Below are positions 18,825-30,430 of a stretch of DNA of 35,979 nt, one piece after another. Under the pieces are notes generated by a model. The model made no database searches. It saw nothing but the letters and a program-made list of their open reading frames with translations, and was not told where the DNA came from. The stretch comes from Chloroflexota bacterium (GTDB lineage Bacteria; Chloroflexota; Dehalococcoidia; Lucifugimonadales; Lucifugimonadaceae): NCBI GenBank assembly GCA_022574675.1, contig JACZRO010000010.1, forward strand, positions 1-35,979, given 5' to 3'. The stretch's first letter is position 1; every line of letters starts with the position of its first letter. The position numbers and the translations under genes were made by a program.

Positions 18825-19547
18825 TTACGCGTCTTGGGCCAGGCGGCGCTCGACGACAGCGGCAAGGTCTGCCGGCTCATAAACGCACCACTCCTGGTCC
18901 AGGAGGGATTGCTCGCGCAGCCCGTCCGCGCTGAACGCGCTGGCGACGGCGATGCACCGCATCCCGGCGCGGACCGCGGCCTCCAGCCCGATGGCTGAAT
19001 CTTCGATAACTACGGTCTTACGCGGGGCGACGCCCAGTATGGCGGCGGTCTTGAGGTAAATCTCCGGGTCCGGTTTGCCGCGTGTCACCTGGTCCCGGCC
19101 GACCAGCGCGTTGAGCAACCGTTCAATCCCAAGCTCGCTCGTGACGCGGCGGGCCTGCGCCGTGAAGGACGATGTCGCCACTGCGACCGCCATTCCGGAA
19201 GCGGCTTGCTGTCGCAGCAATTCAAGGGTGTGCGGGTAAGCGGCCGCTCTCAGGCCATTCCCGGTCGCGAACTCGGACCGGTAACGGTCGGACTGGAGAC
19301 GCTGGAGCGTACGCCACGGTTCTTCGTCCCCGTGCGGTAATTTGCCCGCAAGGCCAAGCTCGTCGGCCATCGCCCGCGCCGCCGTCTCATCGGTGGCGCC
19401 GACGATACGGCGATATAGATCGATGGCGCGTTCGTCGGGACCGTCGAACCCGAGCAGCTCCTGCGAAACGGCGGCATACGCCCGCGCCTTCAACAGCTCG
19501 GTCTCGACCAGCGTGCCGTCGAGATCGAATATGAAGGCGCGAATCAT
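18825..19547 (-). CDS. HAD-superfamily phosphatase (beta-phosphoglucomutase-like)
   Basis: 240 aa with all four HAD motifs. Motif I is IFDLDGTLVETE, with nucleophile D8 and D10. Motif II is VAVATSS, motif III is the lysine in RGKPDPEIYLK, and motif IV is VVIEDSAIGLEAA. The alpha-helical cap (about 18-95) is the C1 type of subfamily I, seen in beta-phosphoglucomutases and small sugar-phosphate phosphatases. The D-x-D-G-T-L-V-E-T form and neighbours of sugar-phosphate metabolism favour a sugar-phosphate substrate, but phosphatase and mutase cannot be told apart here. It lies 118 nt downstream of the DUF2090 gene on the same strand. Confidence 0.9.
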   Translation of the reverse strand: MIRAFIFDLDGTLVETELLKARAYAAVSQELLGFDGPDERAIDLYRRIVGATDETAARAMADELGLAGKLPHGDEEPWRTLQRLQSDRYRSEFATGNGLRAAAYPHTLELLRQQAASGMAVAVATSSFTAQARRVTSELGIERLLNALVGRDQVTRGKPDPEIYLKTAAILGVAPRKTVVIEDSAIGLEAAVRAGMRCIAVASAFSADGLREQSLLDQEWCVYEPADLAAVVERRLAQDA

Positions 19548-19665
19548 GTGGCCCGGCCGGCAAATTGCGGGTTCGCCAGCTTCAGTACGGACGCAGGGAA
19601 TCTCTGCACTACCGTGTGGCGGCTAAGGAAACTTGCGCGGGACCGTGGGCCAGGAAGCCGTATTT

Positions 19666-20601
19666 TCAGACGACTTCCGAGGTGCGGAGCGCGTCTGTGT
19701 AACTCGTGTACGCAGAGTTGTACCGCTCGGCGATCCGGGAGCTGGCCTCGTCCCGCTCGATCTTGCCGGCGTCGTATGCGCCCAGGTCAGAGGCATATAT
19801 CGCGGGTCCGATCAGCAGTCCCTGGCATCCCGGGGTGCGGGCCGCCAGGTTGATCAGGTCCTGTTCCATATTCGAAGCGTCGGAGAAGTTGTCGCCCAGG
19901 GTGAACAGCACGCCCGCCTTCCGGTCATCCACGCGCGCCTGCGCCGTGGCCGTCGCCATGGCAGCCGCGTTGTCGATCCCGCGCAGCGCCCACAGGTCCG
20001 GTTCGATACCAGCGTCCTGCAGCTCCCGAATAGCCTGCACGATCAGCCCGGGCCGGATTTCGGCGTCCCAGGCCTCCACGCTCGCCGACTGGTCGAGCTG
20101 GGCCTGTGTCGGCTGCATCACCAGCTCAAGCGTCAATTTCAGGCCGCTCGAGCGGCATATCTCGCTCAAACGCCGCAGCTTCCGTTGCTGTGCCTCGTTG
20201 ACCTGCGACTCCTCGCCCGGGTTGTAAGGAACCCGCGCCGCGGCGTAGGTCACGCCGAGGCTCGACAGCCGGTCAGAGAATCCCAGGGCGTCCTCGAACC
20301 GGAACTCGGCGACGCGAGCGCGTTCGACAGACATCATGGTATTGAGGTTGACGCCGCGTCCGCGGAGCAGGATCGACTCGCCGAGATCGGAATCCGTCCA
20401 GACGGCGGCCTGCGATTTCGGCACGCCGTTCTCGATCGCCTTGAGCAGAGCTTCAAATACCACCTGCTTCAGGCTTGCCGCGCGCTCCCGTTCGGCCGCC
20501 GCCGGATGCACCGGGCTGGCCGACAGGAGTTCCGTGAACAGGTCGAAGCGGTGGTCGACCGCGAGGACCATCATGGGTATTTCAGCGGCGTCTGTTGGCA
20601 T
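19666..20601 (-). CDS. DUF2090-domain protein, aldolase-like TIM barrel
   Basis: 311 aa. It opens with MMVLAVDHRFDLFTELL, the signature of the DUF2090 domain that forms the C-terminal part of IolC proteins and resembles tagatose-bisphosphate and related class I aldolases. Later strands are KSQAAVWTDSDLGESILLRG, LKLTLELVMQPTQAQLDQS, GIEPDLWALRGIDNAAAMAT and GCQGLLIGPAIYASDLGAYD. There is no PfkB kinase domain, so it is a stand-alone version. Its place next to glucose-6-phosphate isomerase and transaldolase suggests a sugar-phosphate aldolase, perhaps of ketose or deoxyketo-sugar phosphates. It follows pgi after 196 bp, where a TAGAAT box (20742-20737) could be a -10 of its own. The substrate is not known. 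Confidence 0.8.
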   Translation of the reverse strand: MPTDAAEIPMMVLAVDHRFDLFTELLSASPVHPAAAERERAASLKQVVFEALLKAIENGVPKSQAAVWTDSDLGESILLRGRGVNLNTMMSVERARVAEFRFEDALGFSDRLSSLGVTYAAARVPYNPGEESQVNEAQQRKLRRLSEICRSSGLKLTLELVMQPTQAQLDQSASVEAWDAEIRPGLIVQAIRELQDAGIEPDLWALRGIDNAAAMATATAQARVDDRKAGVLFTLGDNFSDASNMEQDLINLAARTPGCQGLLIGPAIYASDLGAYDAGKIERDEASSRIAERYNSAYTSYTDALRTSEVV

Positions 20602-20797
20602 GCTCGAGGGTCCCTCTCAGACCGCGAATCTCGTCGGGGCGATCATGGCCTAACCGAAGGGCCGTGCCGCGGCTAGCAGCCCCGCCTGAATCTCTCGACT
20701 GGTCCAGCTTACTCCCAGCATATCCGGGCGGCGGCGATTCTAGCACGGGTATTCGCCCCATGATTGTTGCGCTATGCTCCCGGCCCGTGAGCGACTT

Positions 20798-22423
20798 CTA
20801 CGGGGTCCGGTTGAGGTTTGCCGCGATCTCCCGTATGGCGTCGGCGTACGGTGTCCGGAGCAACGCCGCAGAACTCCTGCGGCCGTTTGCACGGAGGGCC
20901 TCGACGTCGCCCGAGAGCTGTGCAATGAACAGCGACTCGAACCCGTGTTCGGCGCCCGGCGCGGCCAGAGCATCTTCGTTTCCCGCCACGAGCGCAAGGC
21001 CGATCACGCTCTCCGGGCCGCCCTTGTGGAGCTGGCCGGTCGAGTGGAGATAGCGCGGTCCATAGCCAAAAGTCGTGGCGGCGCCTGTCGTACGCGTGAT
21101 AGCGGCCCGGAGGTCGGACACAGCGTTTTCCACATCCGGGGACTCCGGAAGGTAGCCGAGGATGGCGACGTAGTCACCGGGCCGGGCTTTCCTGATCAGA
21201 TCGACGGCCGAATCGGAACCAGGTACCGAAACCGGCATGGCCTTCGAGCCGCCTTCTTTGGACGCGAGCAGATTCCGTGTGAGCTCTTTCGCACTCTCCA
21301 CGTCCGGCTGGTCGAACGGGTATACCGAGATCGCTCGCGCTGCCAACGCCACGGCGAACTCCCAGCGGAAGAACTCGGCGCCCAGCTCGTACCTGTCGTT
21401 CATTTCGAGCCGGGTCACCGGCTGGTCCGCTTTCTCAAGCGCGTCCGCGTGGGCGTCGGTTCGAACGTTGTCGTCCCCGGCGAGCCTTACGTAAACGAAG
21501 TCGCGGTCGTCCCCGTACTCGGACTCGCCGTAGAACGGTTCACCGGCGATGGGCACGAGGCCGTGGCCGTTCTTGCCGGTCGACTCGGCGAGAAGTTGTT
21601 CGATCCACAGCCCGAGGGACGCCAGTCCCGGCGACGAGATTATCGTCACCTTGTCGCGCCCCGCCGCCGCCAGTCCTCCGAGCGTTGCGCCGAGCGTTGC
21701 GCCCGGGTTGTCGATCGCGTCCGCCTCCGGTCCGCAGGCCTCACTCATACTCACGGCGGGCTGCGCCAGCCTCGCCAGGTCCACGCCTCCGAGCGCCGCC
21801 GGCAGCAGCCCGAAACGGGAGAGCACGGAGAACCTGCCGCCAACGTCCTCCGGTGTGTTGAACACGCGCCTGAACCCGCGCTCCCGGGCCAGCGTCTCGA
21901 GTGGCGTGCCGGGGTCGGTCACGGCGACGAATTGTGCGTCCGGCCGCTTGACGCCCGCCTCCTCCAGCCACCATCGGAAGTAGTCCTTCAGCGTCAGCGG
22001 TTCGATGGTCGTACCGGACTTGCTCGCCACCAGGAACAAGGTCCGGCCGGGGTCCACGCGATCGCGCACCGCCGCCACCTGGCCGGGTACCGTCGAGTCC
22101 AGGACGTGCAGGCGCAGATAGCCGGGCGCCGTTCCGAACACCTCGCCGAGCACGAGCGGTCCCAGGCTGCTTCCGCCCATCCCGAGCAGCACGGCGTCGG
22201 TAAAGCCGTCCGCACGCGCGGCGTCCGTGAACGCCGTTAGCTCAGCGCTGAGGCCGTCGATGCGGCCGGGCAGGTCGAGCCAGCCGGTCGCTTCGCCCGC
22301 GGGCGTGCCGCCCGGTGAGGGCGCTACCCATAAGCCGGGGTCGCGTCGCCACAGGGCGGCGACGGCGCCCTGGCGATCGAGCGCGTCCAGCTCACGCCGG
22401 ACGTGGTCCCGCCAGTGCGGCAT
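20798..22423 (-). CDS. pgi: Glucose-6-phosphate isomerase
   Basis: 541 aa from the ATG at 22423, which lies 19 nt after the transaldolase stop and has GGA 4 nt upstream. A GTG at 22474 would overlap transaldolase by 32 nt and lacks a ribosome site. The protein interconverts glucose-6-phosphate and fructose-6-phosphate. Seen: VLLGMGGSSLGPLVLGEVFG and FLVASKSGTTIEPLTLKDYF (phosphate binding), EMNDRYELGAEFFRWEFAVA, and near the end TTFGYGPRYLHSTGQLHKGG, which resembles the C-terminal half of bifunctional transaldolase-isomerase fusions. Separate adjacent genes for tal and pgi look like the unfused form of that enzyme. Confidence 0.94.
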   Translation of the reverse strand: MPHWRDHVRRELDALDRQGAVAALWRRDPGLWVAPSPGGTPAGEATGWLDLPGRIDGLSAELTAFTDAARADGFTDAVLLGMGGSSLGPLVLGEVFGTAPGYLRLHVLDSTVPGQVAAVRDRVDPGRTLFLVASKSGTTIEPLTLKDYFRWWLEEAGVKRPDAQFVAVTDPGTPLETLARERGFRRVFNTPEDVGGRFSVLSRFGLLPAALGGVDLARLAQPAVSMSEACGPEADAIDNPGATLGATLGGLAAAGRDKVTIISSPGLASLGLWIEQLLAESTGKNGHGLVPIAGEPFYGESEYGDDRDFVYVRLAGDDNVRTDAHADALEKADQPVTRLEMNDRYELGAEFFRWEFAVALAARAISVYPFDQPDVESAKELTRNLLASKEGGSKAMPVSVPGSDSAVDLIRKARPGDYVAILGYLPESPDVENAVSDLRAAITRTTGAATTFGYGPRYLHSTGQLHKGGPESVIGLALVAGNEDALAAPGAEHGFESLFIAQLSGDVEALRANGRRSSAALLRTPYADAIREIAANLNRTP

Positions 22424-22442
22424 CTCATCCAACTCAACCAAC

Positions 22443-23570
22443 TTAGTCCAGGGCGGGCGCGCCCGCCAGTTCACGGCACTTGGAGTCGATCACTTCCAGC
22501 AACCCCTCGAACGCATCGGCGAACGCCTTCACCCCGGCTTTCAACAGATCGCCCGTGATCGCATCCAGGCTGATCCCCAGCTCCTCCAGCCGCGCCACCT
22601 GCGCCTGCGCCTCGTCTACGCCGGTCGTCACGCGTTCGGCGACGTCGCCGTGGTCCAGGAAGGCGTCCAGCGTGGCCGGCGGCGCCGTGTTGACCGTGTC
22701 GGGTCCCATCAGCTCGTTCATGTACAGAACGTCCGGATAGGCCGGGTTCTTCACGCCGGTGCTCGCCCAGAGCGGCCGCTGCGGCAGGGCGCCCCGGGCG
22801 GCAAGCTGCTGCCAGCGCTCGGTCGCGCAAAGGCGCCGGAATTCGTCGTAGGCCAGCTTGGCGTTGGCGATCCCGATCTTGCCCGCGATCTCCCGGCCGC
22901 CGCTTACCCCGTCCAGAGCGCCATCCGCCGAGGTGTCGACGCGGCTGACGAAGAACGACGCCACGCTCGAGATTCCACCGAGGTCGTCTCCACCGGCTTC
23001 TACGTAGTCGGACAGACCGTCAATGAATGCGGCGGCTGCCGCTCGGTAGGCGGCAAGCGAGAACAGCAGCGTCACGTTGACGCTGATGCCTTCCGAAATC
23101 AATTTTCGAATGGCGGGCACGCCTTCTGGCGTCCCGGGCACCTTGATCAAAATGTTCGGGCGGTCGATGGCGGCGCGCAGTCTGCGGGCTTCCGCGATCG
23201 TCGCATCAGTCCTGGCCGCGAGCAGTGGGTTGACCTCTATGCTCACGAACCCGTCCGAGCGGCCGGAAGAGTCGTACACCGGCCTCAGCACGTCGGCGGC
23301 GTCGCGCACGTCATCGATGGCCAGTAGCTCGAAGATGCGAGCCGGGTCGGACGTTTCTGCGCGGTACCGGATCAACGAGGCGTCGTAGTCATTCGAACCG
23401 GAGATCGCGCTCTGGAAGATCGCGGGATTGGATGTCACACCTCGCACTCCGGTGTCGACAAGCCGCCGCAACTCGCCGGAATCGATCAGGTCCCGGCTGA
23501 TGTAGTCCAACCAGATCGACTGACCAACCTCATGGGCTAGCTGGATGGTGTTGGCTGACTTGTCAGGCAT
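22443..23570 (-). CDS. tal: Transaldolase
   Basis: 375 aa, class I aldolase that moves a dihydroxyacetone unit between sugar phosphates in the non-oxidative pentose phosphate pathway. GVRGVTSNPAIFQSAISGSN and the Schiff-base lysine K143 in NILIKVPGTPEGVPAIRKLI are diagnostic, followed by GISVNVTLLFSLAAYRAAAA. The C-terminal part has LYMNELMGPDTVNTAPPATL and ends with a helix set (LEELGISLDAITGDLLKAGV). The length matches long-type (Tal/TalC-Pgi) transaldolases. AAGGAGAGG lies 8 nt before the ATG. A perfect 16-bp palindrome of GC only (22452-22467) lies inside the last codons. The gene is followed by pgi after 19 nt. Confidence 0.96.
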   Translation of the reverse strand: MPDKSANTIQLAHEVGQSIWLDYISRDLIDSGELRRLVDTGVRGVTSNPAIFQSAISGSNDYDASLIRYRAETSDPARIFELLAIDDVRDAADVLRPVYDSSGRSDGFVSIEVNPLLAARTDATIAEARRLRAAIDRPNILIKVPGTPEGVPAIRKLISEGISVNVTLLFSLAAYRAAAAAFIDGLSDYVEAGGDDLGGISSVASFFVSRVDTSADGALDGVSGGREIAGKIGIANAKLAYDEFRRLCATERWQQLAARGALPQRPLWASTGVKNPAYPDVLYMNELMGPDTVNTAPPATLDAFLDHGDVAERVTTGVDEAQAQVARLEELGISLDAITGDLLKAGVKAFADAFEGLLEVIDSKCRELAGAPALD

Positions 23571-23684
23571 ACCGGCCTCTCCTTGCCCCTGTTGTTGATA
23601 AACGGGGCTTTCCAGGTCTGTTCCCGGGGTTCGTTCTCCACAGATGCGTCCGCCTGGATATTTCTGGGACGCTCCCGGGGATTG

Positions 23685-24143
23685 TTAGCCCATCAGGGCT
23701 TCCCGTTCCAACTTGAGGATCTTGTCCAGGCGTCGCTGAAATCTCGGGTGTGTGTCCATTTCGGCGCCGAGAAACGCATCGACCACCGCCTCCGCCAGCG
23801 CCACCCCGACGACACGAGCGCCCAGGCATAGCACATTCATATCGTCGTGCTGGACGCCCTGGGCCGCCGAGTACGTGTCGTGACAAATCGCTGCGCGGAC
23901 GCCCGGGACCTTGTTCGCCGCCACTGATGCGCCGACGCCGCTGCCACATACGATTATGCCCCGGTCGACGTCTTTTGCCGCAACCGCGCGGGCGACCGGC
24001 GCTGCAAAGTCCGGAAAGTCGTCATCGGCGTCATACACAAACGCGCCGTGATCCACGGCCTCGTGGCCCAGACCTGCCACGTAGTCCTTGATGTGGTTCT
24101 TGAGCTCAAGCCCGGCGTGGTCGCCGCTGATGGCGATCTTCAT
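23685..24143 (-). CDS. rpiB: Ribose-5-phosphate isomerase B
   Basis: 152 aa, interconverts ribose-5-phosphate and ribulose-5-phosphate. The start at 24143 is supported by GGAG 5 nt upstream and by the family N-terminus MKIAISGDHAGLELKNHI; the frame is open further but unlike the family. The catalytic cysteine is C66 in IIVCGSGVGASVAANKVPGV, and H99 lies in GVQHDDMNVLCLGARVVG. D8-H9 and H88 (ICHDT) complete the usual site. It lies 40 nt after the transketolase stop and 114 nt before transaldolase, inside the sugar-phosphate operon. Confidence 0.95.
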   Translation of the reverse strand: MKIAISGDHAGLELKNHIKDYVAGLGHEAVDHGAFVYDADDDFPDFAAPVARAVAAKDVDRGIIVCGSGVGASVAANKVPGVRAAICHDTYSAAQGVQHDDMNVLCLGARVVGVALAEAVVDAFLGAEMDTHPRFQRRLDKILKLEREALMG

Positions 24144-24183
24144 TTTCGCTCCGTGTTTGATCGTGGGCCTTGTTCGCTGGGTG

Positions 24184-26214
<2,031 letters not shown>

Positions 26215-26221
26215 CGATACC

Positions 26222-27772
26222 TCATAACGGGTCGTGGGAGCATTGCCCGGCATAGGCGCCATCGGGACCGGGCGGGTCCAGCAGCAAGTGGTAAAGCGTG
26301 TGATGCCGTTCCAATCCGTCCCGGTAGGCGTCCGCCGCGGCGGGCCTCGGAGTGTATCGCCTGCCGCGCCGCGCCGGTAGCTCGTCGATCGAGGCGATCA
26401 CACCCGCGCTCTGAAGCGCGAGGATCGCGCTGCCGCGGCTGGTCGCCTCCGGGTCGGCCGACTCAACGACCGTTCGGTCCAACACGTCCGCATATATCTG
26501 GAGCCACACGGGCGAGCTCAGGGCCGCGCCGCCGCCGATGACGATCTCCGGCCCGGGGCTAACCACGCGAGACAGCCGCTCGGCGATCAGGGCGAACCTG
26601 TATGCCACCGCCTCAAGGCCGGCGCGGACGATCTCGACCGGCGTCGTGCTGGCCTTGAGACCAATTACCGCCCCCGTCGCGTCATCCAGCCATCCCGGGC
26701 TGCGTTCACCGCGCAGGAAGGGGAGCACGGTGAGGCCGTGCCCGTCTGGCGGCAGCGCGGACAACTCGGTTTCCAGCGTCGCCGGGTCCGGGACGTCGAG
26801 AGTATCCCGCATCCATGCGAAAAGCCCGCCGGCGTCCGTGACCGCGCCGCCAAGCAGGATCGTGTCCCGGGACAGGTTGTAGACACTGAGCCCACGCGGA
26901 ATCTCGGTGAGTGGAATTGCGACCCCGGCGCGGACCGCCCCGGTCGTGCCAACTGTCAATGCGGTGTGGCCCGGCGCCACGCAGCCCTCTCCGACGTTCG
27001 CAGCCGCCCCGTCCCCGACGGCGAGGCAGAACGGGACATCGCGAAGCGCCGGCCACCGCGTTGCATAGTCGGACGCCAGGCCGCGCATGATGTCGCCGTA
27101 GTCGGCAAGCTCCGGCAGCTGTTCAGCCGATACGCCCGTGTAATCCAGGAGCTCCTCGTCCCAACGCCCGGTATGGCGGTTCAACAATCCGCCCCAGGAC
27201 GCGACGGAGCTGCTGCAAGCGGCTTCCCGGCCAAACCAGCGCCCGTACAGATAGGTCGCAAAGTCCACCCAGCGACGTGTCGCGTTCCACGCATGCTGGT
27301 CGGTACGGTGAATCCACAGGAGACGGGCCGGCGCGTAGGCCGTGTGCAGCGTAACTCCGGTGCGCTGGTGGACCTCGACGGCGTCCAGGTCCCGGCGCAT
27401 CTGCGCGACCTCTTTCAGCGAGCGCGTGTCGGCGTAGGTGTAGACGGGCGTCGTCGGTTGATCGCGGCTGTCGAGCCCGAGCAGGTTGCCGACGAAGGTG
27501 TCCAGCCCGACGGCGATTATCTGAGAAGCGGCGTCACCCGCCAGTGTGAGCACCGCATCGACCGTCCGCTCTACGACATCAGCCAGGACGAGCGCATCGT
27601 CGGCCGCCCCTCCGTCCGGCGTGGTGGGCGTGACGTGGGGCGTCGCAACGCTGAGCCCCGGAACGGCGTGCGCGCGTTCGTCGTACACCGCCACCCGTAC
27701 AGACGAACTACCGATGTCGATCGCCAGGACGAGAGGGGCAGGTGAGAGGCCGTTAGTAGTCGCAGCAGTCAA
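26222..27772 (-). CDS. FGGY-family carbohydrate kinase
   Basis: 516 aa of the ASKHA fold that phosphorylates sugars or sugar acids with ATP. The start is a TTG at 27772; no ATG or GTG lies before the first fold strand, [20 protein letters not shown]. Further ATP and substrate elements are [26 protein letters not shown] (with the catalytic Asp), [15 protein letters not shown] and the adenosine element [20 protein letters not shown]. The DTRS and TTGAVR forms fit gluconokinase- or xylulokinase-type enzymes. Gluconokinase is the slightly better guess because two gluconolactonase-like genes are nearby, but the substrate is not proven. It heads the tight run kinase-tkt-rpiB-tal-pgi. Confidence 0.9.
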   Translation of the reverse strand: MTAATTNGLSPAPLVLAIDIGSSSVRVAVYDERAHAVPGLSVATPHVTPTTPDGGAADDALVLADVVERTVDAVLTLAGDAASQIIAVGLDTFVGNLLGLDSRDQPTTPVYTYADTRSLKEVAQMRRDLDAVEVHQRTGVTLHTAYAPARLLWIHRTDQHAWNATRRWVDFATYLYGRWFGREAACSSSVASWGGLLNRHTGRWDEELLDYTGVSAEQLPELADYGDIMRGLASDYATRWPALRDVPFCLAVGDGAAANVGEGCVAPGHTALTVGTTGAVRAGVAIPLTEIPRGLSVYNLSRDTILLGGAVTDAGGLFAWMRDTLDVPDPATLETELSALPPDGHGLTVLPFLRGERSPGWLDDATGAVIGLKASTTPVEIVRAGLEAVAYRFALIAERLSRVVSPGPEIVIGGGAALSSPVWLQIYADVLDRTVVESADPEATSRGSAILALQSAGVIASIDELPARRGRRYTPRPAAADAYRDGLERHHTLYHLLLDPPGPDGAYAGQCSHDPL

Positions 27773-27967
27773 ACTTGCCCACTCTTACAGCGGGAGGGGG
27801 TCGGTCGCCTGTGCCGAGTTTGCCCAGGTACCGGGGAGATCGTCATTGCTCGGACTTTAACCCCTCACCCCGCTACAGTGGAACTGCGATGCGCAACTAG
27901 AGTCTCCGCCTCCAGTGGAAGAGGTTTGGGCGCTTGTTACGCACGTCCGGGACTCGGCGAAATAACG

Positions 27968-28735
27968 CTACGCCATCGCGCCGCCGTCCACGCGCACGGG
28001 TGTGCCGGTCACAAATGACGCCGCGGCCGATGACAGCCACACGACAAGCCTGGCCACATCCTCGGGTTGCCCGCTGCGGTCTATCGCCTGGCGGCTGCGT
28101 GTGGTGCTCGGCGCGTCCGGGTCGGCGCGAAAAGGCTGCGACATCGGTGTTTCAATCATCCCCGGGCAGACGGCGTTCACCCTTATGCCCCGGGGCCCGT
28201 AAATCTTCGCAGCTGAAGTGGTAATCCCGATCACCGCGTATTTGCTCATCGAGTAGGCCGGGATAGCGGGATTGCTCACCAGTCCTGCGACCGAAGCTGT
28301 ATTGACGATGGAGTGACCGCCCTCGGGCGAGTCCTGGAGAAGCATCTGGCGGAGCTCGGCCTGCAAGCAGAGCCAGACGCCGGTAACGTTGACCGCCAGC
28401 ACCCGGTCATACTCCTCACGCGGGTAGTCCACGATGTCCGACAACGGGCCCAGGATCCCCGCGTTGTTGTGGGCGCAGTCCAGACGGCCGTACTCGGCCA
28501 CGGTGAAGTCGACCATAGACCGCACAGTGTCCTCATCTGTTACGTCGACGTATATCGACTTCGCCTCGCCGCCGGCATCTCGTATCTGCTGCGCGGTTTC
28601 TTCGGCGGCCTCTGAGACGATGTCTGCGGCGACTACCCGGGCGCCCTGGCGGGCGAACTCCAGCGCCGTTGCGCGGCCGATACCCGAGCCGGCGCCGGTA
28701 ACCAGCGCTACCTTGCCGTCTACCAATCCTGCCAT
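27968..28735 (-). CDS. Short-chain dehydrogenase/reductase
   Basis: 255 aa of the classical SDR family, oxidising or reducing an alcohol/ketone with NAD(P). The nucleotide motif is VTGAGSGIGRATALEFARQG, and an acidic residue follows the second strand (AADIV), favouring NAD. NNAGILG, the catalytic serine in IVNTASVAGLV and the Y-x-x-x-K in IPAYSMSKYAVIGITTSAAK are intact. VNAVCPGMIETPM and VTGTPVRVDGG complete the fold. The ATG at 28735 is preceded by a GTG; GGGAG upstream could serve either. It is codirectional with the kinase but separated by 195 bp, so the link is not firm. Confidence 0.93.
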   Translation of the reverse strand: MAGLVDGKVALVTGAGSGIGRATALEFARQGARVVAADIVSEAAEETAQQIRDAGGEAKSIYVDVTDEDTVRSMVDFTVAEYGRLDCAHNNAGILGPLSDIVDYPREEYDRVLAVNVTGVWLCLQAELRQMLLQDSPEGGHSIVNTASVAGLVSNPAIPAYSMSKYAVIGITTSAAKIYGPRGIRVNAVCPGMIETPMSQPFRADPDAPSTTRSRQAIDRSGQPEDVARLVVWLSSAAASFVTGTPVRVDGGAMA

Positions 28736-28738
28736 CAC

Positions 28739-29059
28739 AGGTGTCTCCCATTACTGGCTTGTCAAACTGATGGGCGACCGAGCCCACGGACCCCGTTTGC
28801 GAGCGGGACGCGCAACAATACATGCTTCAGCTGATGGGAGGCCGTAACCGTCCGGCAGTGGCGACCCGAAGCCGGTCGAGAAGCGACCGGGATGGTTCTT
28901 GATTGATCTGACCAGACCGAACCCGGGCCGGGTTTCGGAAGGGTTGGGAACGCTCACACGGCGCTAGCCCGGTATTATCTGCTTCCCACCGGAAAACATG
29001 GCCGGGCCGGTCCACGTTCATTGACCGACTCTCTCGCTCCCCGGGGGACTGGAGGATCG
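28739..29059. other. Intergenic region between SDR and NHL genes
   Basis: This divergent gap shows no gene. A TATTATCTG word (28973-28981), 87 nt before the NHL start, is shared with the gap before the ATPase (10555-10563, 78 nt before its start). It may be a -10 region, but no -35 is seen in either place. Confidence 0.3.
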
Positions 29060-30073
29060 ATGGTGCGCGTCTCCGCAGGGGATTTGAGTTACGAGTGGAT
29101 GGAGAACTGGGCGTCGCTTCCCGAATCTCCGGAGGCGCAGGCCGGGTGGGCGCATCACGGGGTCATCGTCGCTGCATCCGGGGACGTGGTCGCATGCCAC
29201 CAGGCCGAGGCCACCATCCTCATGTTCGATACCGGTGGCGACCTGATTCGGAAGGTTCCGACGGGGCTCCTCGAAATCCACTCGATGTCTCTCGCAGCAG
29301 CCGGGGATGGACTCGACCTGTGGGTGGCCGACCCCGGCGCGAAACGCTCGCCGGGACTCAACTACGACTACCCTCCGGGAGAGCGAAAAGGACAGGCGGC
29401 GAAACTGGATTCGGAGGGTCGGACTGTACGCTCGATCGGGGCTCCTTCTTTACCAATTTACGCCGACGGCGTCTACTCGCCGACTGCTGTCATTGCGTTT
29501 GACGACCCGTTGGGCGGGAACGGCGATGTCTGGGTGGCTGACGGATACGGCCAGAGCTATCTTCACCGTTACGATCGGGACGGCGAGTTGATCGCCAGCT
29601 TCAGCGGCGAGGAATCCGAAGCGGGCCGGTTCAACACGCCGCACGGCCTGATGATCGACACCCGGAAAGCCGATCCTGAGTTGTACATTGCCGATCGTGG
29701 AAACGCCCGCATCGTCGTGTTCGATCTGGATGGTCAGTTCAAACGGGTGATCAACTCGGGCATCCTGTCGACGCCGTGCGCGTTCGCGACCAACGGTGAA
29801 TTGCTGGCCGTTGCGGAGCTGCGCGCTCGGGTCTCGCTACTCGATGGCGATGACCGGCTGATCGGCTATCTCGGCGAGAACGAGATAGTCTGCGACCGGC
29901 CGGGTTGGCCAAACGCGTTGGACGATGATGGAAACCCTGTTCGTCCTCCCGACGAGGCGTTGCCGCCGGGTAAGTTCAACAGCCCGCACGGTATCGCCAT
30001 GGACGGCGCCGGGAACATATACGTCCCAGAGTGGCTGATCGGTGGACGCCTGACGAAACTTCAGAAAGTCTGA
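29060..30073 (+). CDS. NHL-repeat beta-propeller protein
   Basis: 337 aa from the ATG at 29060, which has GGAGG 4-5 nt upstream; an upstream TTG at 29021 in frame lacks this. Blades include HHGVIVAASGDVVACHQAEA, GDGLDLWVADPGAKRS, GNGDVWVADGYGQSYLHRYD, PHGLMIDTRKADPELYIADR, NARIVVFDLDGQFKRVINSG and HGIAMDGAGNIYVPEWLIGG. The repeated VADGYG and IADRGNARI match the NHL family and the other propeller at 17597. No signal peptide is visible. It could be a lyase- or lactonase-like enzyme or a binding protein; the function is unknown. It is the only plus-strand gene in this stretch and ends before the hairpin-rich gap. Confidence 0.85.
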   Translation: MVRVSAGDLSYEWMENWASLPESPEAQAGWAHHGVIVAASGDVVACHQAEATILMFDTGGDLIRKVPTGLLEIHSMSLAAAGDGLDLWVADPGAKRSPGLNYDYPPGERKGQAAKLDSEGRTVRSIGAPSLPIYADGVYSPTAVIAFDDPLGGNGDVWVADGYGQSYLHRYDRDGELIASFSGEESEAGRFNTPHGLMIDTRKADPELYIADRGNARIVVFDLDGQFKRVINSGILSTPCAFATNGELLAVAELRARVSLLDGDDRLIGYLGENEIVCDRPGWPNALDDDGNPVRPPDEALPPGKFNSPHGIAMDGAGNIYVPEWLIGGRLTKLQKV

Positions 30074-30195
30074 TCCGTCGCCGATCCCTGAGTCGAGCGC
30101 GCCTGATGTTGTTGGCTGTTTAGAGATATCAGTTGCGGTCTTTTCGGTCAGATCGCGGGTCGACGCCTTTGCGCACGGACCGCCTGCGGGCGGTC

Positions 30196-30330
30196 CCCCT
30201 CACCCTGCACCCTCTCCCGCAATTGGGGAGAGGGGACGCGTGGATCGCCGGTTTACGCGTGACCGCAGGCGACGAAATTCCCTCTCCCATTGGGAGAGGA
30301 TTCAGAGCCTGTCCTGAGCCTGCTGAAGGA
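30196..30330. repeat. Dispersed hairpin repeats in a 357-bp gap
   Basis: The gap 30074-30430 has no gene. CCCTCTCCC (30210-30218) with GGGGAGAGGG (30225-30234) forms one hairpin, preceded by CCCCTCACCC. A second is CCCTCTCCC (30280-30288) with GGGAGAGG (30292-30299). Next to it, CCTGAGCCTGCTGAAGG (30313-30329) resembles a repeat word common between genes in several bacterial phyla. Related hairpins occur at 34395 and 35559. Confidence 0.85.
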
Positions 30331-30430
30331 TTATGGGAACAGGGTCGGATCGCAATCCGTCCCTGAGGCAAGCGCGCCTACCAGTGCTGACGTTGGTCCT
30401 TCGACGGCCCCCGGAAGCGGTGAACGCAAC

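Noticed and set aside
20774..22240. Long plus-strand frame opposite pgi
   Set aside because: It is a shadow of a gene with clear isomerase motifs and has no recognisable domain itself.
22452..22467. Perfect 16-bp GC palindrome
   Set aside because: It lies within the last codons of transaldolase, is made only of G and C, and has no T run; chance in GC-rich DNA is likely.
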